Positions 47,184-56,493 of a DNA stretch of 64,000 bases are shown one piece after another. Origin of the DNA: Cellulomonas denverensis. Its GTDB lineage: Bacteria > Actinomycetota > Actinomycetes > Actinomycetales > Cellulomonadaceae. The notes under the pieces were generated by a model that worked only from the letters and a program-made list of their open reading frames with translations, ran no database searches and was not told where the DNA came from. Where the stretch lies: NCBI RefSeq assembly GCF_012396125.1, contig NZ_JAAXOX010000007.1, forward strand, positions 62,001 through 126,000, read 5' to 3'. Every line of letters starts with the position of its first letter. Positions within the stretch are counted from its first letter, which is position 1. A program made the translations under genes and the position numbers.

Positions 47184-47313
47184 GGCCCGGCTCCGGGCGA
47201 CCCGCAGGCATCAAAAGGGTGAAGCGACCCTGACGCGCCGGAAAACCTCGGCGAAGCGGACATCGCAAGCGCTTCCGCGCCCGCATCCTCACCCGAACGG
47301 CCCCGGACACGAC

Positions 47314-47344
47314 GGAGCCCGCCGCACCGGGTGCGACGGGCTCC
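47314..47344 (-). terminator. Hairpin downstream of ackA
   Basis: GGAGCCCG and CGCACC pair with GTGCG and CGGGCTCC, with one mismatch, 10 nt past the ackA stop. No T-run follows. Confidence 0.65.
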
Positions 47345-47354
47345 GGCGGACGGC

Positions 47355-48539
47355 TCAGATCGTGGCGACCGCCTGGCGGGCGATCTCCAGCTCCTCGTTG
47401 GTCGGGTACACCACCACGGTCACCGGCGAGTCGTCGGTGGAGATGATCGTGGGCTCCTTCTTCCGGCCCTCGTTGCGGGCCAGGTCGAGCTGGATGCCCA
47501 GGCCCTCCAGGCCCCGCAGGGCGCCGGCGCGGACGATGTCGTCGTTCTCCCCGATGCCGGCGGTGAAGGCGATCACGTCCACCCGGCCAAGCTGGGCGTA
47601 GTAGTTGCCGACGTAGCCCTTGATCCGGTGGTAGTACACGTCCAGCGCGGTCCGGACGTTCTCGTCACCGGCGGCCGCCGCGTCGTGCACGTCGCGCATG
47701 TCGGTGTAGCCGGACAGGCCCAGCATCCCGGACTTGCGGTTCAGCAGCTCGTCCAGCTGGTCGATGGTGTAGCCGCCCTGGCGCGCCAGGTGGAACAGCA
47801 CCGCCGGGTCGATGTCCCCGGAGCGGGTGCCCATCACCAGGCCCTCCAGCGGGGTCAGGCCCATCGAGGTGTCGATGCACCGGCCGCCCTGCACCGCGGA
47901 GGCCGAGGCCCCGTTGCCCAGGTGCAGCACGATGGTGTTGGTCGACGCCAGGTCCCGGCCCAGCCAGCCGGCCACCTCGCGGGAGACGAACAGGTGCGAG
48001 GTGCCGTGCGCGCCGTAGCGGCGGATCTTGTAGTCGGCCGCGATCTGGCGGTCGATGGCGTAGGTGTACGCCGCCGGCGGCATGGTGCGGTGGAAGGCGG
48101 TGTCGAAGACCGCCACGTGCGGGGTGTCCGGGAACGCGGCCCGGGCGGCGCGGACCCCGGCGGCGTTGGCCGGGTTGTGCAGCGGCGCCAGCGGGGACAG
48201 CTCCTCGATCTGGGCCAGCACCTCGTCGGTGACCAGCGCCGGTCCGTCGAAGACGTCACCACCCTGCACGATCCGGTGCCCGACCGCGGCCAGCTCGGCC
48301 TCGTCGATCGCCGGGCCGTGCTGGGCGAAGGTGTCCAGCACCAGGCGCATGCCGACCTCGTGGTCCGGGATCGGCTGCTCCAGCTCGGTCTTGCCGTCCG
48401 GGCCCTCGTGCTTGAGCTTGCCGACCTCCAGGCCGATCCGCTCGACGATGCCGGAGGCCAGGGCGTCCCCGGACTGGACGTCGACCAGCTGGTACTTGAT
48501 CGACGAGGAACCGGAGTTGATGACGAGGACGTTGTTCAC
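47355..48539 (-). CDS. ackA: Acetate kinase
   Basis: AckA converts acetyl phosphate and ADP to acetate and ATP. The 394-residue protein begins MNNVLVINSGSSSIKYQLVD. It has HRIVQGG, FDTAFHRTMP, RYGAHGTSHLFVS, HLGNGASASAV and the C-terminal FTAGIGEND. The GTG at 48539 overlaps the pta stop (GTGA), so translation is coupled. With pta and xfp it completes the phosphoketolase route to acetate. Confidence 0.98.
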   Translation of the reverse strand: MNNVLVINSGSSSIKYQLVDVQSGDALASGIVERIGLEVGKLKHEGPDGKTELEQPIPDHEVGMRLVLDTFAQHGPAIDEAELAAVGHRIVQGGDVFDGPALVTDEVLAQIEELSPLAPLHNPANAAGVRAARAAFPDTPHVAVFDTAFHRTMPPAAYTYAIDRQIAADYKIRRYGAHGTSHLFVSREVAGWLGRDLASTNTIVLHLGNGASASAVQGGRCIDTSMGLTPLEGLVMGTRSGDIDPAVLFHLARQGGYTIDQLDELLNRKSGMLGLSGYTDMRDVHDAAAAGDENVRTALDVYYHRIKGYVGNYYAQLGRVDVIAFTAGIGENDDIVRAGALRGLEGLGIQLDLARNEGRKKEPTIISTDDSPVTVVVYPTNEELEIARQAVATI

Positions 48540-50617
48540 TTCGTGCCTTCCGAGGTCGAGCCCAGCGCCTGGGCCTGGATCGCCGTGATGGCGACCGTGT
48601 TGACGATGTCCTGCACCAGGGCGCCCCGGGACAGGTCGTTGACCGGCTTGCGCAGGCCCTGCAGCACCGGGCCGACGGCCACGGCGCCGGCGGAACGCTG
48701 CACGGCCTTGTAGGTGTTGTTCCCGGTGTTCAGGTCCGGGAAGATGAAGACGGTCGCCCGGCCGGCCACCGCGGAGTCCGGCAGCTTGGTCTGGGCCACC
48801 GAGGCGTCCACGGCGGCGTCGTACTGGATCGGGCCCTCGACGTTGAGGTCGGGGCGGCGCTCGCGGACCAGCTCGGTGGCGGCCCGGACCTTGTCCACGT
48901 CCGCGCCGGAGCCGGACTCGCCGGTGGAGTAGGACAGCATGGCGATCCGGGGCTCGATGCCGAACTGGGCCGCGGTCTGCGCGGAGCTGATTGCGATGTC
49001 GGCCAGCTGCTCGGCGGTCGGGTCGGGGTTGACCGCGCAGTCGCCGTAGACCAGCACCCGGTCCTCCAGGCACATCAGGAACACGCTGGACACCACGGAG
49101 ACGCCGGGCACGGTCTTGATGATCTCGAAGGACGGCTTGATGGTGTGCGCGGTGGTGTGCGCGGCACCGGAGACCATGCCGTCGGCCAGGCCGAGCTGGA
49201 CCATCATCGTGCCGAAGTAGCTGACCGAGGACACGATCTCCCGGGCCCGCTCGACGGTCATGCCCTTGTGCTTGCGCATCTCGGTGTACTCGGCGGCGAA
49301 CCGCTCCAGCAGCTCGCCGGACTTCGGGTTCAGCACGGTCGCGTCGGCCAGGTTCAGGCCCAGCTCGGTGGCGCGGGTCCGGATCGCGGTCTCGTCGCCC
49401 AGGATGGTCAGGTCGGCGACCTCGCGCTGCAGCAGGGTGGAGGCGGCGCGCAGGATCCGGTCGTCGTTGCCCTCCGGCAGCACGATGTGCTTGCGGTCCG
49501 AGCGGGCCCGGTCCAGCAGCTCGTACTCGAACATCAGCGGGGTGACGACCTCGGGGGACCCGACCTCCAGCGCGGCCAGCGCCTCCTCCGCGTCGGTGTA
49601 CTTCTCGAACAGCGCCAGCGCGGTGTCCACCTTGCGCTGGGAATCCGCCGACAGCCGGCCGCGGGTGCTCGCCGCGGCGTTGGCCGACCGGAAGGTGCCC
49701 GCCTCGGTGCGGATGATCGGCAGCTTGGAGCCCATGCCCGCGATGAGCCGCTCGACGATCGGCGCCGGGGCGAACCCGCCGTTGAGGATGATGCCGGACA
49801 GCGAGGGGAAACCGTCCGCCCGGTGCGCGGTCAGCAGGCCCAGCAGGATGTCGGCCCGGTCGCCGGGGGTGATCACCACGACCCCGTCCGAGATCCGCTC
49901 CAGCAGGTGCTCCATCGACATCGCGCCGACCAGCACCTCGGTGGACTCCCGGGACAGCAGCTCCGGGTCACCGCTGACCAGGGTGCCCTCCACCGAGTCC
50001 ATCAGCTGACGCACGGTCGGGGCGACCAGGAACGGGTCCTCCGGCAGCGCCCAGGCCCGGGTCAGGTCGGACAGCCCGGCGCGCACCGCGTCGACCGCCT
50101 CCGGGTCGCAGCGGTTGGCGACCACGGCCACCACCTGGGCGTGCGCGGCCTCCAGCTCGGTCAGCGAGGCGGCGGCGACCTGGCGGACCTCCTCCGGGGT
50201 GCGGCCCTGGCCCTTGACGCACAGCAGCACCGGTGCGCCCAGGTTCGCGGCGATCCGGCCGTTGAACGCCAGCTCGGCCGGGCCGGCGATGTCGGTGTAG
50301 TCCGAGCCGACGATCACGACCACGTCGCACTGCCGGGCGACCGCGTGGTAGCGCTGCACGATGGTGGCCAGCGCGGCCTCCGGGTCGGCGTGCACCTGCT
50401 CGTAGGTGGTGCCGATGCAGTCGTCGTAGCTGAGGTCGACCCCGTCGTGGGCCAGCAGCAGTTCCAGCACGTAGTCGGAGTTGCCGGTCGAACGCGCGAT
50501 CGGCCGGAACACCCCGACCCTCTGCACGGTGCGGGTGAGCAGGTCGACCAGGCCGAGGGCGACCGTCGACTTGCCGGTGTCACCCTCCGGGGACGTCACG
50601 TAGATGCTGCGGGCCAC
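48536..50617 (-). CDS. pta: Phosphate acetyltransferase, long form
   Basis: Pta interconverts acetyl-CoA and acetyl phosphate. The 693-residue protein is the long type. It has an N-terminal P-loop domain (SPEGDTGKSTVALGLV) and a central DRTGG domain. The C-terminal catalytic PTA_PTB domain contains HIVLPEGNDDRILRAA, GMVSGAAHTTAHTIKP and the final FPDLNTGNNTYKAVQRSA. The GTG start follows AGAGGAAGAAG. It overlaps ackA by 4 nt and lies 220 nt downstream of xfp, which has its own terminator, so pta probably has its own promoter. Confidence 0.97.
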   Translation of the reverse strand: MARSIYVTSPEGDTGKSTVALGLVDLLTRTVQRVGVFRPIARSTGNSDYVLELLLAHDGVDLSYDDCIGTTYEQVHADPEAALATIVQRYHAVARQCDVVVIVGSDYTDIAGPAELAFNGRIAANLGAPVLLCVKGQGRTPEEVRQVAAASLTELEAAHAQVVAVVANRCDPEAVDAVRAGLSDLTRAWALPEDPFLVAPTVRQLMDSVEGTLVSGDPELLSRESTEVLVGAMSMEHLLERISDGVVVITPGDRADILLGLLTAHRADGFPSLSGIILNGGFAPAPIVERLIAGMGSKLPIIRTEAGTFRSANAAASTRGRLSADSQRKVDTALALFEKYTDAEEALAALEVGSPEVVTPLMFEYELLDRARSDRKHIVLPEGNDDRILRAASTLLQREVADLTILGDETAIRTRATELGLNLADATVLNPKSGELLERFAAEYTEMRKHKGMTVERAREIVSSVSYFGTMMVQLGLADGMVSGAAHTTAHTIKPSFEIIKTVPGVSVVSSVFLMCLEDRVLVYGDCAVNPDPTAEQLADIAISSAQTAAQFGIEPRIAMLSYSTGESGSGADVDKVRAATELVRERRPDLNVEGPIQYDAAVDASVAQTKLPDSAVAGRATVFIFPDLNTGNNTYKAVQRSAGAVAVGPVLQGLRKPVNDLSRGALVQDIVNTVAITAIQAQALGSTSEGTK

Positions 50618-50795
50618 GGGTGGGGCTTCTTCCTCTTCGCCGATCCGGGGGTCGCCCCGGTTGGATAGATGATGGGATGAATTCTGCCGGACTGCCGGTG
50701 CCCGCCGCGATGCCCTGAGTGGTGGCGGTGGTCACCTCCCCGGCACAGTCACCCCTCCGAGGGGCGGCACCGTGTGACCTTGGTCCCGGAAAACG

Positions 50796-50831
50796 GGCGA
50801 TGGCCCGCACCGGGTGGTGCGGGCCATCGCC
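50796..50831 (-). terminator. Intrinsic terminator of xfp
   Basis: GGCGATGGCCCGCACC and GGTGCGGGCCATCGCC form a perfect 16-bp stem. On the minus strand it is followed by CGTTTTCC. Confidence 0.92.
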
Positions 50832-50837
50832 TCGGGA

Positions 50838-53321
50838 TCACTCGTTGTCACCGCCGGTGTCCGCGGTGTTCTGCTGCGGGCCACCGACCTCGGTGCCGGT
50901 CTCGCCGGCATCCGGCCAGACCCAGTTGCGCACCTCCGGCAGGTCCTCGCCGTGCGCCCGGGTGTACTCCCGGGCCCGCAGCCGGGCGTCCACCATCTGC
51001 TGGCGCAGCCCGGCGTACTTCGACCCGAGCGACGGCACCTGGTCGATCACGTCGATCACCAGGTGGAACCGGTCCAGGTCGTTCAGCATCACCATGTCGA
51101 AGGGCGTGGTCGTGGTGCCCTCCTCCTTGTACCCGCGCACGTGCAGGTTCTTGTGCCCCTTGCGGCGGTAGGTCAGGCGGTGGATCAGCCACGGGTAGCC
51201 GTGGTAGGCGAACACGATCGGCTTGTCCGTGGTGAACAGGGTGTTGAACTCCCGGTCGGACAGGCCGTGCGGGTGCTCCCGCTCGTCCTGCAACCGCATC
51301 AGGTCCACCACGTTGACCACGCGGACCTTCAGCCCCGGCAGCTCCCGGCGCAGGATGTCGGCCGCGGCCAGCACCTCCAGCGTCGGGACGTCACCGGCGC
51401 AGCCGAGCACCACGTCCGGGTCCTCGCCGTCCACCTCGGTGCCCGCCCAATCCCAGATGCCCAGGCCCCGGGTGCAGTGCGCCACCGCCTCGTCCATCGT
51501 GAGGAAGTTCGGCGCCGGCTGCTTGCCGGAGACCACCACGTTCACGTACTGCCGGGACTTCAGGCAGTGGTGGTAGGTGGACAGCAGGGTGTTCGCGTCC
51601 GGCGGCAGGTACACCCGGACGATCTCGGCTTTCTTGTTCACCACGTGGTCGATGAAGCCGGGGTCCTGGTGGCTGAAGCCGTTGTGGTCCTGGCGCCAGA
51701 CGTGGCTGGACAGCAGGTAGTTCAGGCTGGCGATCGGCCGGCGCCACGGGATGTGGTTGGTGACCTTCAGCCACTTGGCGTGCTGGTTGAACATCGAGTC
51801 GACGATGTGGATGAACGCCTCGTAGGAGGTGATCAGCCCGTGCCGCCCGGTGAGCAGGTAGCCCTCCAGCCAGCCCTGGCACTGGTGCTCGGACAGCATC
51901 TCCACCACCCGGCCGAACCGCGCCAGGTGATCGTCGATGTCGGTGGGCAGGTACTCCGCGTTCCACTGCTTGTCGGTGACGTCGAACACCGCCTGCAGCC
52001 GGTTGGACGCGGTCTCGTCCGGGCCGAAGATCCGGAAGTTGTCCGGGTTCCGGCGGATCACCTCGGTCAGGTACTGGCCCAGCACCCGGGTCGCCTCGGA
52101 GATCGACCCGCCCGGCACCGGCACGTCGACCGCGAAGTCCCGGAAGTCCGGCAGCCGCAGGTCCTTGAGCAGCAGACCGCCGTTGGCGTGCGGGTTGTCG
52201 CTCATCCGCAGCTGTCCGGGGGGCGCCAGGGCGGTGATCTCCTCCTTGACGGCGCCGTTCTCGTCGAACAGCTCCTCCGGCCGGTAGGACTGCAGCCAGC
52301 CCTCCAGCACGTGCAGGTGCTCGTCGGTGTCCCGGGCCGAGGCCAGCGGCACCTGGTGCGAGCGCCAGGACGCCTCGACCTGCTTGCCGTCGATCACCGG
52401 CGGGCAGGTCCAGCCCTTCGGGGTCTTGAAGATGATCATCGGCCAGGCCGGACGGGACTCGTCGCCCGCCGCCGCCCGCGCCTTGATCTCCGCGATCTCG
52501 TCCAGCACCTCGTCCAGGAGCTTGGCGAACCGGGTGTGCACCTCGAGGTGGTCCTCGCCGTCGAAGCCGCCGACGAACAGATGCGGGTTGTGGCCGTAGC
52601 CGCGCATCAGGTCGAGCAGCTCGTCCTCGGGGATGCGCGCCAGCACGGTCGGGTTGGCGATCTTGTACCCGTTCAGGTGCAGGATCGGCAGCACGACACC
52701 GTCCTTGGCCGGGTCGATGAACTTGTTCGAGTGCCAGGAGGTGGCCAGCGGGCCGGTCTCCGCCTCGCCGTCACCGACCACCGCGGCGACCAGCAGGTCC
52801 GGGTTGTCGAAGGCGGCGCCGTAGGCGTGCGACAGCGCGTAGCCCAGCTCACCGCCCTCGTGGATCGACCCCGGCGTCTCGGGGGCCACGTGGCTCGGGA
52901 TGCCGCCCGGGAAGGAGAACTGCCGGAACAGCCGGCGCACGCCCTCGGTGTCGTGGGTGATGTCGGAGTAGACCTCGGAGTAGGTGCCGTCCAGATAGGC
53001 CGACGCCACCAGGCCCGGACCGCCGTGACCCGGACCGGTCAGGTACAGCGTGGACTGCTCGCGCTCGGCGATCACCCGGTTCAGGTGGGCGTACAGGAAG
53101 TTCAGGCCCGGCGTGGTGCCCCAGTGGCCCAGCAGCCGCGGCTTGACGTGATCCTTGGTCAGCGGTTCCCGCAGCAGCGGGTTCGCCAGCAGATAGATCT
53201 GGCCGACCGACAGGTAGTTCGCCGTGCGCCACCAGGCGTCGATGCGTCGGAGCGTCTCGTCCGAGACGGGCTGGCCGGAGCCGGTCCGCCAGGTGGCGAG
53301 CTGCGGCGTCGTCGTGCTCAT
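50838..53321 (-). CDS. xfp: Phosphoketolase (xylulose-5-phosphate/fructose-6-phosphate)
   Basis: This thiamine-diphosphate enzyme splits xylulose-5-P or fructose-6-P with phosphate to acetyl phosphate and a shorter sugar phosphate. The 827-residue protein has the family signatures [30 protein letters not shown], ThDP-binding [23 protein letters not shown] and [21 protein letters not shown] precedes the ATG. Acetyl phosphate made here can be used directly by AckA, encoded on the same strand about 2 kb downstream, or by Pta. Confidence 0.97.
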   Translation of the reverse strand: MSTTTPQLATWRTGSGQPVSDETLRRIDAWWRTANYLSVGQIYLLANPLLREPLTKDHVKPRLLGHWGTTPGLNFLYAHLNRVIAEREQSTLYLTGPGHGGPGLVASAYLDGTYSEVYSDITHDTEGVRRLFRQFSFPGGIPSHVAPETPGSIHEGGELGYALSHAYGAAFDNPDLLVAAVVGDGEAETGPLATSWHSNKFIDPAKDGVVLPILHLNGYKIANPTVLARIPEDELLDLMRGYGHNPHLFVGGFDGEDHLEVHTRFAKLLDEVLDEIAEIKARAAAGDESRPAWPMIIFKTPKGWTCPPVIDGKQVEASWRSHQVPLASARDTDEHLHVLEGWLQSYRPEELFDENGAVKEEITALAPPGQLRMSDNPHANGGLLLKDLRLPDFRDFAVDVPVPGGSISEATRVLGQYLTEVIRRNPDNFRIFGPDETASNRLQAVFDVTDKQWNAEYLPTDIDDHLARFGRVVEMLSEHQCQGWLEGYLLTGRHGLITSYEAFIHIVDSMFNQHAKWLKVTNHIPWRRPIASLNYLLSSHVWRQDHNGFSHQDPGFIDHVVNKKAEIVRVYLPPDANTLLSTYHHCLKSRQYVNVVVSGKQPAPNFLTMDEAVAHCTRGLGIWDWAGTEVDGEDPDVVLGCAGDVPTLEVLAAADILRRELPGLKVRVVNVVDLMRLQDEREHPHGLSDREFNTLFTTDKPIVFAYHGYPWLIHRLTYRRKGHKNLHVRGYKEEGTTTTPFDMVMLNDLDRFHLVIDVIDQVPSLGSKYAGLRQQMVDARLRAREYTRAHGEDLPEVRNWVWPDAGETGTEVGGPQQNTADTGGDNE

Positions 53322-53396
53322 GCTCTCTCCCCGTGTGTGGTGCGATGCACTGATCGTGCGGGCCCGGCGGGACCCTCGTGCCGGGCATCTTCAGCT

Positions 53397-53417
53397 TCGT
53401 GGCGAGTTGCGCCACGA
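53397..53417. promoter_or_regulatory. Candidate operator upstream of xfp
   Basis: TCGTGGCG, five bases, CGCCACGA is a perfect 8-bp inverted repeat in the 259-nt divergent region between xfp and the SURF1 gene, about 75 nt upstream of the xfp ATG. The rest of this region shows no other clear signal. Confidence 0.5.
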
Positions 53418-53580
53418 GCCGGGACGTCCGACCCAGGCCGGCCCCAACCGCCTGAGGGCGATCCATCGCCATCAAACCGCATCTGACCTGGGCCTGCACC
53501 CGACCGGGTGAACGAGCGTGTGACCTGCGGGGTCGCCGGACGCTGATCGCACTTCCCGGCGCGGCGGGTACCGTGAGGTG

Positions 53581-54447
53581 GTGCCCCAGCCGCGAACCGA
53601 CGACCGCCCCGCCGCGCCGCCGCGCGACCCGGCCGCCGCGCCCCGGCGCACGCTCTGGCAGGTCGCCCGCACGCCGCGGATGATCGGCCTGCTGATCCTG
53701 TTCCTGGCCGCCGCCGCGGTCTGTGCCCGGCTCGGGATCTGGCAGCTCGACCGCGCCGAGATCCGCGGCGCCGCCGCCCAGCAGGCCGCCCTGGAGGAGA
53801 CCGAGGCCGCCCCGCCGGTGCCGATCGACGACGTGCTCGCCCCGCAGAGCAGCTTCGACGGCGCACTGGTCGGCCGCCGGGTGATCGCCACCGGGCAGTA
53901 CGAGGCCGACGGGCAGCTGCTGGTCGCCGACCGGGTGCTGCACGGCGAGACCGGCTGGCTGGTGCTCACCCCGCTGCGCACCGACTCCGGCGCCGTGCTG
54001 CCGGTGGTCCGCGGCTGGGTCGACGACCCCGACTCGCCGGTGCTGGCCGTGCCCGAGGGCGAGGTCACGGTCACCGGGTACCTGCAGGCCTCCGAGGACT
54101 CCGGCCAGGCGCCGGACGCCCTGCCCGCCGGGACCACCGACTCGATCTCCTCCGCCGAACTGCTCGGCGTCTGGGGCGGGCCGATCTGGACCGGCTACGC
54201 CGTGCTGTCCGAGTCCGATCCCGCGCAAGACCCCGGCCTGGAGCTGCTCGGCCCGCCGACCCGCTCCGGCACCGGGCTGAACATCCAGAACCTGGGCTAC
54301 GCCGCGCAGTGGTGGGTGTTCGGCGGCTTCGCGGTGTTCCTGTGGATCCGGCTGGTCCGGGACGAGATGCTGCGGTCTTCCGGCACCGACCCGTTCGCCG
54401 AGCTCGCCGCGGAGGACGACCCGGCCGCACCGGAGCCCGCCCCCTGA
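53581..54447 (+). CDS. SURF1 family protein
   Basis: SURF1-like proteins help assemble cytochrome c oxidase in the membrane. The 288-residue protein has one N-terminal transmembrane helix (MIGLLILFLAAAAVCARLGIWQLDRA) with the family GxWQxxR-like motif. A periplasmic-side domain follows (GQYEADGQLLVADRV, LTPLRTDSG, VVRGWV), then a second helix (QWWVFGGFAVFLWIRLV). Tandem GTG codons occur; I chose 53581 because TACCGT lies 6 nt upstream. Confidence 0.88.
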   Translation: MPQPRTDDRPAAPPRDPAAAPRRTLWQVARTPRMIGLLILFLAAAAVCARLGIWQLDRAEIRGAAAQQAALEETEAAPPVPIDDVLAPQSSFDGALVGRRVIATGQYEADGQLLVADRVLHGETGWLVLTPLRTDSGAVLPVVRGWVDDPDSPVLAVPEGEVTVTGYLQASEDSGQAPDALPAGTTDSISSAELLGVWGGPIWTGYAVLSESDPAQDPGLELLGPPTRSGTGLNIQNLGYAAQWWVFGGFAVFLWIRLVRDEMLRSSGTDPFAELAAEDDPAAPEPAP

Positions 54448-54517
54448 TCCCTGGCGCTACACCGCCGTCTGGCACGCCCCGCGCTGATCCGGCCCGGACA
54501 CCGCCTCCCCGCACCGC

Positions 54518-54546
54518 ATGACATCGGACACATCGACGCGCACACT
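54518..54546 (+). promoter_or_regulatory. Promoter of the SipW-class operon
   Basis: ATGACA (54518-54523) and CACACT (54541-54546) are 17 nt apart, leaving a leader of about 50 nt before the first gene. Confidence 0.55.
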
Positions 54547-54602
54547 GGCGAAGAACGCGCGCGACCCATGGCACCACCCGTCCACGGACCGGGAGACTGA
54601 CG

Positions 54603-55193
54603 ATGGAACGCATGACGAAGGCGGCTGTCGCGATCGGGGGCGCCGCGGTGCTCCTGCTCGGCGGCGCGGGCACCCTGGCGTACTGGACGGATGACGGCAC
54701 CGCCGCCGGCACCGATCTGTCCTCCGGCTCACTGACCGTCGATCCGGGCACCTGTGCGGCCTGGGCCTACACGGCGGCCGAGGGCGGCGGGGCGGTCACC
54801 GAGATCGTTCCCGGCGACACGGTCGAGACCACCTGCACCTTCGAGGTGACCGGCACCGGCGACCACGTCGGGGTTGCCGCCGTGGTGGTCAGCGACAGTG
54901 CCTTCACCGGGGCGGGCGCGCTGCCGGCCGCGCTCACGACCTCGGTGTCCGAGGTCACCCTGGCCGGGACGACCCTCGCCGTCGACCCCGCCGGCACCCT
55001 GGACCAGCCGGTGGCGCTGGACCCGGGCACGGCGGAGGACCTGTCGGCCGTGGTGACCGTCGACTTCCCCTACGGCACGGCGGCGGACAACACGACGCAG
55101 GTCAGCACCGCCACGCTCGACGACCTCACGGTCACGGTGCAGCAGGCCCACTGCGGCCCGTCGGCGACCCCGGCCTGCGTCGCGGGGCCGTGA
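54603..55193 (+). CDS. SipW-class signal peptide exported protein 1
   Basis: This 196-residue exported protein has an alternate-type (SipW-dependent) signal. A short basic start and a hydrophobic run end in GGAGTLAYWTDDGTAAG, the AYWTD hallmark. It is followed by LSSGSLTVDPG, the usual beginning of the mature TasA/camelysin-like beta-domain. The mature protein is Thr/Val/Ala-rich, with four Cys that could form two disulfides. GGGAGA lies upstream of the ATG. The stop overlaps the next start as GTGA. It is a likely surface or matrix protein; function is unproven. Confidence 0.85.
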   Translation: MERMTKAAVAIGGAAVLLLGGAGTLAYWTDDGTAAGTDLSSGSLTVDPGTCAAWAYTAAEGGGAVTEIVPGDTVETTCTFEVTGTGDHVGVAAVVVSDSAFTGAGALPAALTTSVSEVTLAGTTLAVDPAGTLDQPVALDPGTAEDLSAVVTVDFPYGTAADNTTQVSTATLDDLTVTVQQAHCGPSATPACVAGP

Positions 55194-55759
55194 TCGGCGG
55201 GCCCACCGGTCGGATGCGGGGGGTGCTGCGGTTCGTCCGGCTGGCCGGGTCGACGATGCTGGTCGGCGTGGCCGGGCTGGCGCTGCTCGCGGGCGTCCTG
55301 GTGCCGCGGATCGCCGGTGCGACGCCGTATGTCGTGCTGACCGACTCGATGGCGCCGGGGATGCCGAGCGGGTCATTGGTGGTGGTGCGGCCGGTCGCCG
55401 CCGAGGACGTGGCGGTCGGCGACGTGATCACCTACCAGCTCCGGTCGGGGGAAGAACAGGTCGTCACGCACCGGGTGGAGGCGATCGGCACCCGGGTCGG
55501 CGGCGAGCGCGTGTTCACCACCCGCGGGGATGCGAACACCGTCGCCGACCTGCGGCCGGTGCGGGCGGTGCAGGTGCGCGGCGAGCGCTGGTACGCCGTG
55601 CCGTACCTCGGCCGGGTCTCCGCGCTGCTGACCGGGTCCGAGCGGCAGGCGGTCGCGACGGTGCTCGCGGCGGTGCTGCTCGGCTACGGCGCCTGGCAGG
55701 TGGTGCAGGCCCGGCGCGAGCGCGGACGCCCGATGCCGGCCCCGGGGGTGGCGACGTGA
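55190..55759 (+). CDS. S26B (SipW-like) signal peptidase I
   Basis: This is a 189-residue membrane peptidase. The nucleophile Ser53 lies in VLTDSMAPGMPSGSLVVV. His94 in VVTHRV takes the place of the usual bacterial Lys, and TRGDAN (Asp114) is conserved. This is the archaeal/ER-type S26B triad seen in Bacillus SipW. Transmembrane helices lie at about 22-42 and 148-168. It is encoded between its presumed substrates with 4-nt overlaps on both sides. Confidence 0.92.
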   Translation: MIGGPTGRMRGVLRFVRLAGSTMLVGVAGLALLAGVLVPRIAGATPYVVLTDSMAPGMPSGSLVVVRPVAAEDVAVGDVITYQLRSGEEQVVTHRVEAIGTRVGGERVFTTRGDANTVADLRPVRAVQVRGERWYAVPYLGRVSALLTGSERQAVATVLAAVLLGYGAWQVVQARRERGRPMPAPGVAT

Positions 55760-56493
55760 GGGCCCGCGCCGGCGCCTCGGTCCTCGCCGCGCTCGCGGTG
55801 GTGCTGCTGCTCGCGCCCTCGGCGAGCGCCGCGAATCCGGGCGAGGAGGTCGGACTCAGCCGGGACGGCGTGACCTGGTCGCCCGACCTGACCACCGACC
55901 TGTTCGATCCCGCGATGGTGTGGGTGCCCGGCGACGACGAGGTCACCACGCTGTACGTCCGCAACCAGTCCGGGGAACCGGCCCGTGGCTTCGCCCAGGT
56001 GCTGGTGGGGCCGGAGGACGCGGAGTTCGCCGAGGACCTGCGGGTGCGCACCCGGTACGACGGCGGCGCCTGGACCGTGGGCGCGACCTCCCGGACGACC
56101 GGCTTCGCCGTGGGGGCGGTGCTGCGGATCGACATCGGGGTGCAGTTCGACCCGGTCTCGGGCAACGAGAGCGAGGGGCGGGCGGTGCCGCTCGCGGTGC
56201 GCGTGGTGCTCGCGAGCGTCATCCCGGGCCGGGACGTCGACCCCACGCCGAGCCCCGGCACGCCGGTGGGTGGTGCGGGCGGCGGTGCGGTGCCGGCCCC
56301 CGCGGGTGCGCCGGTGGTCGGGGACGTCGCGGCCGGGGACGGTGCCGTCGGCGCGGGCGCGGCGGTCCGCTACGGCGGGCTGCTGGGTGCCACCGGCGCC
56401 GACGCGCTCCGGGTCCTGGTCGCCGCCGGGGTGCTGGTGCTCACCGGCGCCTGGTTCCTGGTCGCGCGCCGGCATCGACGGGGTGCACCGTGA
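55756..56493 (+). CDS. Secreted protein with C-terminal sorting-like anchor
   Basis: This is a 245-residue protein. The N-terminal signal peptide is conventional (VLAALAVVLLLAPSASA with an AxA site), unlike its neighbours. The mature domain (about 27-160) looks like a beta-sandwich (DEVTTLYVRNQSGEPARGFAQVLV). A Gly/Ala/Pro-rich stalk leads to LLGATGAD, a hydrophobic helix and RRHRRG, resembling a sortase sorting signal of the LAxTG kind. It may be the wall or membrane anchor for the SipW-class proteins. It overlaps both neighbours by GTGA. Confidence 0.8.
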   Translation: MRARAGASVLAALAVVLLLAPSASAANPGEEVGLSRDGVTWSPDLTTDLFDPAMVWVPGDDEVTTLYVRNQSGEPARGFAQVLVGPEDAEFAEDLRVRTRYDGGAWTVGATSRTTGFAVGAVLRIDIGVQFDPVSGNESEGRAVPLAVRVVLASVIPGRDVDPTPSPGTPVGGAGGGAVPAPAGAPVVGDVAAGDGAVGAGAAVRYGGLLGATGADALRVLVAAGVLVLTGAWFLVARRHRRGAP

